Position numbers and translations under genes: made by a program | In this document: piece after piece, positions 58,601 through 64,000 of the stretch | Layout of the letters: the number at the start of each line of letters is the position of its first letter | Position numbering within the stretch: the stretch's first letter is position 1 | Assembly (NCBI RefSeq): GCF_036634195.1 | Contig: NZ_JAZIFY010000001.1 | Coordinates: forward strand, 3,544,501 to 3,608,500 | DNA from: Streptomyces sp. P9-A4 | Lineage (GTDB): Bacteria > Actinomycetota > Actinomycetes > Streptomycetales > Streptomycetaceae | Length of the DNA: 64,000 nucleotides | Reading direction: 5' to 3' | Notes under the pieces: model-generated | The model's input: the letters and a program-made list of their open reading frames with translations, nothing else | Told to the model about the DNA's origin: nothing | Database searches by the model: none

Positions 58601-60340
58601 ATCCGGTTCGACCGTGACGCGCTCGGGCGGATCGTTCGCAAGGACGTCGAAGGAGCGGTCAGTACCTACGAGTACGACCTCTTCGACCAACTCGCGGCAG
58701 CGACCGGTCCGGACGCGACGCTGGCGCGCCTCCGGGACCGCTACGGCCGCCTCGTCTCGGAGACCGTGAACGGCCGCACCCTGTCGTTCACGCACGACGC
58801 CATCGGTCGGCGAACGGGGCGGACGACGCCGGGCGGTACGCCGAGCACGTGGTCGTACGACGCGGCGGGCCGCCGTACGGAACTGACGTCCTCGGGCCGG
58901 ACACTCTCCTTCACCCACGACGCCCTGGGCCATGAAACCACCCGCCACGTATCCGATTTCGCCGTCCTGAACTCCTCGTTCGACGCGATGGGCCGCGTCA
59001 CCGCGCAGGAGGTCAGCGGCGGTTCGGGTCGCCGCCTTCAGCACCGGGCGTACACCTATCGCGCGGACGGCGGACTCATCGGCGTCACCGACGCGCTCTC
59101 CGGCACACGCCGCTTCGACCTGGACGTGGCGGGACGGGTGACGGCGGTCCACGCCGGCGACTGGACCGAGCGGTACGCCTACGACGACGCCGGCAACCAG
59201 ACGGAGGCCTTCTGGCCGTCCACGCACCCGGCCCAGTCCTCGACGGGCACACGCGCCTACGAGGGCACACGCATCACCAGCGCGGGGTCCGTCCGCTACG
59301 AACACGACGGCCAGGGCCGCATAGTCCTACGCCAGAAGACCCGCCTCTCCCGCAAACCCGACACCTGGCGCTACGAGTGGGACGCGGAAGACCGCCTGAC
59401 GTCGGTGACGACGCCGGACGGCGCGGTGTGGCGGTACGCGTACGACCCCCTGGGCCGCCGCATATCGAAGCAGTCCCCGCTGGAGACAGTCCACTTCACC
59501 TGGGACGGGGCCACGCTCTGCGAGCAGACGACTGAGGACATCACCCTCACCTGGGACCACGCGGGCCTGCGCCCCCTGGCCCAGACGGAACGCCGCACGG
59601 ACACGGACTCCCCCGACGAGCGCTTCTTCGCCATCGTCACCGACCTGATCGGGACCCCGACGGAACTGGTCGACGAGTCGGGCGACGTGGCCTGGCGCAC
59701 CCGGACCACCCTCTGGGGCACCACCACGTGGACCCGCGACGCCACCGCCTACACCCCACTCCGCTTCCCGGGCCAGTACTTCGACCCCGAATCGGGCCTT
59801 CACTACAACTACTTCCGCTATTACGACCCGGAATCGGCTCGCTACCTCAGCCAGGACCCACTGGGGCTGGCCCCTGCTCCGAACCCGGCGACTTACGTCC
59901 TCAACCCACATGCGTGGAGCGATCCCCTGGGGCTTGGACCGTGCGGGCCGAAGGGAGAGAAGTCCAATCCGTTCGAAAATCGCGAGGCCGCCAGGAAGGC
60001 AACCTACGAGCTGGCAGGCATCAAACCCGGCGAGGCAGAGTTTTGGGCCGAATGGGAGGTTGGTCCGGACGTCACGAGAAAGCACACCCCGGGGTACGTG
60101 TATTCGTCGGAGCAGTCACACTGGGGCACATTCCGGCAATACGAGACACCCCAAGGGTCACGCGTCGTGGTAGAACACACACACGACCCGGCCGGCACTC
60201 ATTTCCATGCGGGCAAACCGAAGGGCGATCCCGACCGAGCCTTCGTCAACTTCGGCTGGGACAACACCAACTACCGAGAAATGGAACGGTATGCAAAGAT
60301 CAACAAATCAGAAGGTGATCATCACCTGTTCTACAACTGA
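55688..60340 (+). CDS. RHS/YD-repeat polymorphic toxin
   Basis: A 1550-aa toxin. An N-terminal helical part contains a W-x-G-like element (GHWKGEAADAFREKF, about 118-132), as in type VII-secreted proteins. A pre-toxin loop follows, then DUF6531 (about 415-445, CKNDPVDIATGRMLLPQ). RHS/YD repeats run from about 560 to 1350. The RHS core cap (PLRFPGQYFDPESGLHYNYF and YLSQDPLGL, about 1357-1392) is the usual cleavage boundary. The last about 130 residues form the variable toxin domain, with His-rich EHTHDPAGTHFHAGKP and DHHLFYN, suggesting a nuclease-like metal site. I cannot place it in a named family. This tip has lower GC than the core. The immunity candidate overlaps the stop. Confidence 0.93.
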   Translation: MVDWGGLVDKGIDKIGDGVDKVKEIAGEGIDHATDRVGQALDAAGTHDWADAVEDWGDRAASSLGAEVGEQRLGQTEEADELVHGKPEKIAATVKNLRDFQRAFDLVGGGMKRLDAGHWKGEAADAFREKFQALPTDWLRAADAMESAAKALETYSRAIVSAQGKAREAIALYKEGDGDSKSAVDTYNKKVDAYNAARTGDSPLPDPGPFADPGAAKRQRAQEILNDARKARDEAGETAKAAVGAALAHAPKEPTGRERAKQELMDYGLGQGIELAHFGGGAVKGTAGLLNFVRSVNPVDPYNLTHPADYYKGVNMTLAGLVSTAANPDRALQNAWEAAKGDPSEFFGRMLPEMIGTKGTGLVRGGLRAGLKDLTKHLPEEKKPGGVRGDQEKDPHSNGKTCRETACKNDPVDIATGRMLLPQTDVALPGSLPLVFRRTFDSSRRSGRWFGPAWSSTVDQRLEIDSEGVVFSCDEGSLLAYPHPAPGVPVMPTHGRQWPLDRIGDGYTITDPVTGTVRHFVDHGDELALLAQIDDRNGRWITFEHDAAGAPTAIVHHGGYHLKLTTSEGRVTALHLAGAAADGSDQEILRYGYTDGHLTEVTNSSGRPLRFGCDEHGRITSWTDTNGSRYDYVYDDRDRCTYQSGTNGHLEATFTWDGVDPATGLRLTTLTDGLGNTERHLINERAQVVAEIDALGAVTRFEYDRHNRLLSRTDPLGHVSRITYDAHGRPALMERQDGRQARAEYDERGFPIRVVGTDGNITHQTFDERGNRTSVTAASGARTEFAYDESGRLTSVADPLGATTRLVLDARGLPVEVTDPLGATTRYAHDAFGRTVEVTDPLGAVTRQEWTVEGRPSRRIAPDGTVESWTYDGEGNCLGHTDAMGATTRFTYTDFDLLASRTGPDGVRYEFSHDTNLRLTRVTAPQGLTWDYAYDPAGRPLAETDFDDRTLGYEYDAAGRLASRANGLGQTIRFDRDALGRIVRKDVEGAVSTYEYDLFDQLAAATGPDATLARLRDRYGRLVSETVNGRTLSFTHDAIGRRTGRTTPGGTPSTWSYDAAGRRTELTSSGRTLSFTHDALGHETTRHVSDFAVLNSSFDAMGRVTAQEVSGGSGRRLQHRAYTYRADGGLIGVTDALSGTRRFDLDVAGRVTAVHAGDWTERYAYDDAGNQTEAFWPSTHPAQSSTGTRAYEGTRITSAGSVRYEHDGQGRIVLRQKTRLSRKPDTWRYEWDAEDRLTSVTTPDGAVWRYAYDPLGRRISKQSPLETVHFTWDGATLCEQTTEDITLTWDHAGLRPLAQTERRTDTDSPDERFFAIVTDLIGTPTELVDESGDVAWRTRTTLWGTTTWTRDATAYTPLRFPGQYFDPESGLHYNYFRYYDPESARYLSQDPLGLAPAPNPATYVLNPHAWSDPLGLGPCGPKGEKSNPFENREAARKATYELAGIKPGEAEFWAEWEVGPDVTRKHTPGYVYSSEQSHWGTFRQYETPQGSRVVVEHTHDPAGTHFHAGKPKGDPDRAFVNFGWDNTNYREMERYAKINKSEGDHHLFYN

Positions 60341-60798
60341 TGACCTCCGCGAACATGGCTGAGCCGACGAGAGAAGCCTGGCTGAACCGCATCACCGCCA
60401 CTGGCCTGACAGTCTCCGACGACCCTGCGCCCAGCGACGTGCTCTCTCCTCGCGAGGCGTGGCAGAGCGTTATCCACGGGGAGGTTCAGCCTGCCGCCAC
60501 GGTCCCCCTGAGTCATCCACAAGCCCTGACGGAGGTCGACCGCCAGTGGCACGTCCATGCCGCACAGAATGAACTTTTCGGAAATGACGGTTCCTTCCTG
60601 CTCAGCATTTCAGGAAGCGGCTCGTGGGGATTCGGCTGGGCCGTGGTGAAGTGGTCGCCCAGGACGGAACTCGCGCCAAAGCTCTCGAAGGGCGAGGAAG
60701 GGCTGGATTTCGTCGCGATGTCACTGAACGGGAAATCGGTGTGCGCGGTGACCGAAGAAGAATACGACTACTGGATCGTCGTCCAGCAACTTCGGTAG
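60340..60798 (+). CDS. Putative immunity protein for the RHS toxin
   Basis: A 152-aa soluble protein whose ATG overlaps the toxin's TGA (TGATG). Residues include REAWLNRITATGLTVSDDPAP, then GNDGSFLLSISGSGSWGFGWAVVKWSP, and the end EEYDYWIVVQQLR. It matches no named immunity family that I recognise. Position directly after the toxin tip, similar lower GC, small size and cytoplasmic character all fit an immunity protein that neutralises the toxin domain. A bidirectional terminator follows. Confidence 0.75.
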   Translation: MTSANMAEPTREAWLNRITATGLTVSDDPAPSDVLSPREAWQSVIHGEVQPAATVPLSHPQALTEVDRQWHVHAAQNELFGNDGSFLLSISGSGSWGFGWAVVKWSPRTELAPKLSKGEEGLDFVAMSLNGKSVCAVTEEEYDYWIVVQQLR

Positions 60799-60822
60799 AA
60801 GGGCAGCCCGCCCGGAATGCGC

Positions 60823-60858
60823 GAAGGGCCCGGAATCCGTCAGGATTCCGGGCCCTTC
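60823..60858. terminator. 16-bp perfect bidirectional terminator
   Basis: GAAGGGCCCGGAATCC (60823-60838) pairs perfectly with 60843-60858 around GTCA. It stops the toxin-immunity operon and aspS from opposite sides. Confidence 0.9.
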
Positions 60859-60875
60859 TCGGTCAGCCGTGAGGC

Positions 60876-62702
60876 TTAGCGTGCCGCGTCCGGGTGGACC
60901 GCTTCCGTCACCGGGCGGTCCTCCGACGGCTTCGGGGCCGTCTTCTCGACCGGCTTGCGGAGCTGGATGTTCAGTTCGCGCAGGCGGGACTCGTCGAGTT
61001 CCGTCGGGGCGCCCATCAGGAGGTCCTGGGCGTTGCCGTTGAGCGGGAAGGCGATCGTCTCGCGGATGTTGGGCTCGTCCGCGAGGAGCATCACGATGCG
61101 GTCGACGCCCGGGGCGATGCCGCCGTGCGGCGGGGCGCCGTACTCGAAGGCGCGGAGCATGCCCGCGAACTCGTGCTCGACCGTCTCGCGCGAGTAGCCC
61201 GCGATCTCGAAGGCCTTGAACATGATCTCGGGCTCGTGGTTCCGGATCGCGCCCGAGGACAGCTCGATGCCGTTGCAGACGATGTCGTACTGCCAGCCGA
61301 GGACGTCCAGCGGGTCCTGGGTCTCCAGGGCCTCAAGGCCGCCCTGCGGCATCGAGAAGGGGTTGTGCGAGAAGTCGATCTTGCCGGTCTCCTCGTCCTT
61401 CTCGTACATCGGGAAGTCGACGATCCACGCGAAGCGGAAGACGTTCTCCTCGAACTGGCCGGCGCGCTTGGCGGCCTCGACCCGGACCGGGCCCATGATC
61501 TTGGAGACCTCGTCGAACTCGCCCGCGCCGAAGAAGATCGCGTGGCCGGGCTCCAGACCGAGGCGCTCGGTCAGGACCTTGACGTTCTCCTCGGTGAGGA
61601 ACTTGGCGATGGGGCCGGTCAGGGCGTTGCCCTCGCCGACGCGGACCCAGGCCAGGCCCTTCGCGCCGAGGGAGACCGCGAAGTCGCCCAGCTGGTCGAA
61701 GAACTTGCGCGGCTGCTCGCCCGTGTTCGGGACGGCGAGCGCGCGGACGTGCTTGCCGGCGAAGGCCTTGAACTCCGAGTTCTCGAAGACGTCGGAGATG
61801 TCGACGAGTTCGAGGGCGGTGCGCAGGTCGGGCTTGTCGTTGCCGTACTTGAGCATCGACTCGCGGAACGGGATCCGCGGGAACGGCGACGTGACGTGGC
61901 GTCCGTTGCCGAACTCCTCGAAGATCTCCGTCATCAGCTTCTCGATCGGCTGGAAGACGTCCTCCTGCTCGACGAAGCTCATCTCGACGTCGAGCTGGTA
62001 GAACTCGCCCGGCGAGCGGTCCGCGCGGGCGTCCTCGTCGCGGAAGCAGGGCGCGATCTGGAAGTACCGGTCGAAGCCGGAGATCATCAGCAGCTGCTTG
62101 AACTGCTGCGGCGCCTGCGGCAGCGCGTAGAACTTGCCCGGGTTCAGACGGGACGGGACGACGAAGTCGCGGGCGCCCTCGGGGGAGGTCGCGGCGAGGA
62201 TCGGCGTCGCCATCTCGTTGAAGCCGAGGGCCACCATCTTGGAGCGGATGGAGGCGATGACGGCGGACCGCAGCATGATGTTGCGGTGCATGCGCTCGCG
62301 GCGCAGGTCGAGGAAGCGGTACTCCAGGCGCCGCTCCTCGTTGACGCCGTCGTCGGCGTTGATGGTGAAGGGGATCTGCTTCGCGGCGCCCAGGACCTCG
62401 ACCTCGGCGGCCTCGATCTCGATCTCGCCGGTCGACAGCTCGGGGTTGACGTTCTCCGCGCCACGCGAGACGACCTTGCCGTCGACGCGGACGACGGTCT
62501 CCTTCGTCAGCTTGTCGAGGACCTCCGCGGCGGCGGTGCCGGGCCGGGCGACGAGCTGCGTGATGCCGTAGTGGTCGCGCAGATCGATGAAGAGGATGCC
62601 GCCCAGGTCGCGCCGATTGTGCAGCCAGCCGCTCAGCCGGACGTCGGTGCCGACGTCAGAGGCGCGGAGCTCGCCGCAGGTGTGGGACCTGTACCGATGC
62701 AT
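60876..62702 (-). CDS. aspS: Aspartyl-tRNA synthetase
   Basis: A 608-aa class IIb synthetase of bacterial type. It has an N-terminal OB-fold anticodon domain ([20 protein letters not shown]), motif 2 in [20 protein letters not shown], the inserted GAD-type domain in the middle, and motif 3 in [12 protein letters not shown]. It charges tRNA-Asp. ATG 62702 begins [18 protein letters not shown], as in other actinobacteria; the upstream extension is not real. Monocistronic, divergent from the phosphatase gene at 62873. Confidence 0.98.
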   Translation of the reverse strand: MHRYRSHTCGELRASDVGTDVRLSGWLHNRRDLGGILFIDLRDHYGITQLVARPGTAAAEVLDKLTKETVVRVDGKVVSRGAENVNPELSTGEIEIEAAEVEVLGAAKQIPFTINADDGVNEERRLEYRFLDLRRERMHRNIMLRSAVIASIRSKMVALGFNEMATPILAATSPEGARDFVVPSRLNPGKFYALPQAPQQFKQLLMISGFDRYFQIAPCFRDEDARADRSPGEFYQLDVEMSFVEQEDVFQPIEKLMTEIFEEFGNGRHVTSPFPRIPFRESMLKYGNDKPDLRTALELVDISDVFENSEFKAFAGKHVRALAVPNTGEQPRKFFDQLGDFAVSLGAKGLAWVRVGEGNALTGPIAKFLTEENVKVLTERLGLEPGHAIFFGAGEFDEVSKIMGPVRVEAAKRAGQFEENVFRFAWIVDFPMYEKDEETGKIDFSHNPFSMPQGGLEALETQDPLDVLGWQYDIVCNGIELSSGAIRNHEPEIMFKAFEIAGYSRETVEHEFAGMLRAFEYGAPPHGGIAPGVDRIVMLLADEPNIRETIAFPLNGNAQDLLMGAPTELDESRLRELNIQLRKPVEKTAPKPSEDRPVTEAVHPDAAR

Positions 62703-62872
62703 CGTCGTTTCATCCAGTCTTCGGGATCTTGGGGTGGGCGGCTGCCTTGTGGCCCCTGTCACGGATGTCACAGGACACGAGGGCAGACCCACCCAGAGTA
62801 CCGGCCGGGCCAAGATCGCTTTTCGAATACTGTCAGTGGCGATCTGGTGTCCGATATTCATAAAGTGGGGCA

Positions 62873-64000
62873 ATGCGCACCGAGGACGTCCTGGCCGCGA
62901 TCGCGACCGGCCTGTGGCGCTGGGACAACGCGTCCGGGATCGTCTCGCTCGACGCCGAGGCCGCCCGGCTGCTCGGGCTGCCCGCCGAGTCCGTCCAGCT
63001 CACCGAGGCGGCCGCGCGGTCCCGTTTCCACCCGGTCGACTGGAACGAGATCGACGGCGTCGTCAACCTCGCCGTCGCCGAGGGCACCCTCGCCGAGGCC
63101 CGGCTGCGGATCATGGACGAGCACGGGCGGGTGATCCGTACCGTACGGAGCAGGTCGAAGCCGCTCATCGAGGGCAAGGACTACCTGCTGGTCGGCACCC
63201 TCCAGGAGGTCGCCGAGCAGCAGCCGGGGACCGCCGCCCGCACCCCCGTCACCGGTGACTGGCGCCGCTCCCGCGAGGCGTTCCTGCTCGACGCGGGACG
63301 CGCGCTCGCCGAGGCGCGCTCGACGGCCGAGGTGCTGCGCGTGGCGGCCTCGCTGTCGATGCCCGGCTTCTCCCCCGACGGACTCGCCGTCTTCGGCGTG
63401 GCGGGCGACCGGCTGACGGTCATCGGCCACCACGGACACAGCGAGGGTGACGAGGGCCCCTTCTCGTCGATGTCCCTGGACACGGACTACCCGGCGGCGG
63501 AGGTCGCCCGCACGGGCCGCGCGATCTACCTCCCGACCCCCGACGAGTACCTGCGCCGCTTCCCGGTGACCTGGCCGCTCGCCCAGCGGTTCGGGCGCCG
63601 CTCCTGGGCCTTCGTGCCGCTGGTCGTCGCCGGGCGGACCATGGGCGCCTGGATGGCCGCCTTCAAACACCCGGTGGCGTTCACGCCCGACGAGCGGTCG
63701 GTCCTGACGACGGTGGCCCGGATGCTCGCCCAGGCCCTCGCACGCGCGGGCGTGGCCGAGTCCGAGCGCGAGCTGTCCCTCGGCCTCCAGCGGACGATGA
63801 TGCCGGTCCTCGGGCCCGGCATCCCCGGCATCCAGGTGGCCGCCCGGTACGTGCCCACCGGCGGCGGGCTCCAGGTCGGCGGCGACTGGTACGACATGAT
63901 CCGGCTGCCCGGCGGCACCTCCCGTACCGGCGGGCACGGCGCCGGCCGCATCGCGCTCGTCATCGGGGACGTCCAGGGGCACGACGTACGGGCCGCGGGC
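62873..64000 (+). CDS. PAS-GAF-SpoIIE (PP2C) phosphatase, C-terminus outside window
   Basis: 376 codons are present and the gene continues past the right edge. An N-terminal PAS-like domain (about 1-115) is followed by a GAF domain (about 135-290) and the start of the SpoIIE/RsbU phosphatase domain, with [12 protein letters not shown] linker and [14 protein letters not shown] and [10 protein letters not shown] metal-binding residues. These PP2C-type proteins dephosphorylate anti-sigma-factor antagonists in response to signals. ATG 62873, with GTGGGG just upstream. It is divergent from aspS across 170 bp that are AT-rich near the start. Confidence 0.92.
   Translation, partial: MRTEDVLAAIATGLWRWDNASGIVSLDAEAARLLGLPAESVQLTEAAARSRFHPVDWNEIDGVVNLAVAEGTLAEARLRIMDEHGRVIRTVRSRSKPLIEGKDYLLVGTLQEVAEQQPGTAARTPVTGDWRRSREAFLLDAGRALAEARSTAEVLRVAASLSMPGFSPDGLAVFGVAGDRLTVIGHHGHSEGDEGPFSSMSLDTDYPAAEVARTGRAIYLPTPDEYLRRFPVTWPLAQRFGRRSWAFVPLVVAGRTMGAWMAAFKHPVAFTPDERSVLTTVARMLAQALARAGVAESERELSLGLQRTMMPVLGPGIPGIQVAARYVPTGGGLQVGGDWYDMIRLPGGTSRTGGHGAGRIALVIGDVQGHDVRAAG

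Noticed and set aside
55391..59305. 1304-aa open frame on the minus strand opposite the RHS gene
   Set aside because: Antisense shadow of the GC-rich RHS repeats; composition is low-complexity Arg/Val/Gly with no domain, and the plus-strand RHS protein has clear motifs throughout.
60894..63134. 746-aa plus-strand frame opposite aspS
   Set aside because: Antisense shadow of aspS; no domain, and it would overlap the phosphatase start.

Overview
The window is high-GC actinobacterial DNA, almost certainly from a Streptomyces chromosome. Coding regions have strongly GC-biased third codon positions and frequent GTG starts. Typical Streptomyces families are present: SARP/AfsR-like regulators, an XRE-DUF397-ATPase triad, DUF6126, Tat-exported PhoX, SpoIIE-type phosphatases and leaderless promoters. 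No tRNA, rRNA, CRISPR array, insertion sequence or phage structural gene was seen. Most of it looks like ordinary core chromosome, with two accessory-looking ends (1-4.9 kb and about 49.5-60.8 kb).

Layout. 1-4.7 kb: two divergent STAND regulators, one cut by the window edge and one a 1115-aa SARP-NB-ARC-TPR protein, both with TTA codons, followed by an unlisted 40-aa secreted-peptide gene. 5-8.7 kb: an AraC regulator flanked by two VOC genes that share an upstream motif, a DUF1801 gene, and a cold-shock gene with its usual small partner. 8.3-13.7 kb: membrane protein, hydroxyacid dehydrogenase, a YtrA-type GntR/DUF1648 pair with twin operators, and a hydrolase. 13.9-27.9 kb: the corrin-ring part of cobalamin biosynthesis. 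This contains cobN behind a B12 riboswitch, then cobG-cobH-cobIJ, cobK, cbiD, cobM and cobL, in several divergent blocks interrupted by a serine hydrolase, a hypothetical gene and a 24-aa basic microprotein. 27.9-41.3 kb: flavin oxidoreductase pair, UspA, VOC, membrane proteins, a MocR regulator with a divergent hydrolase, a lipoprotein, an EEP nuclease/phosphatase-like protein, FUSC and APC transporters.

41.4-49.5 kb: PhoX-type phosphatase, a vWA protein with a long acidic repeat tail, a two-component system, metG and a DoxX-like protein. 49.6-54.2 kb: Uma2 nuclease-like gene, the WhiJ/AbaA-like XRE-DUF397-ATPase triad, a winged-helix protein with a proline-rich linker, and a decayed PD-(D/E)XK gene. 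54.5-60.8 kb: a tightly coupled polymorphic-toxin operon (SseB-like protein, helical secretion-associated protein, 1550-aa RHS toxin, immunity candidate) whose toxin tip and immunity gene have visibly lower GC. 60.9-64 kb: aspS and the start of a PAS-GAF-SpoIIE phosphatase cut by the window end.

How it works together. The cobalamin genes cover C20, C17, C11, C1 and C5/C15 methylation, ring contraction, precorrin-6A reduction, the C11-to-C12 methyl shift and cobalt insertion. They combine oxygen-dependent-route enzymes (CobG, CobN) with a CbiD-type C1 methyltransferase. The best candidates for something undescribed are the SARP-TPR regulator with its adjacent secreted peptide (a possible bldA-dependent peptide-signalling circuit) and the RHS C-terminal toxin domain with its immunity partner, neither of which I can assign to a named toxin family.
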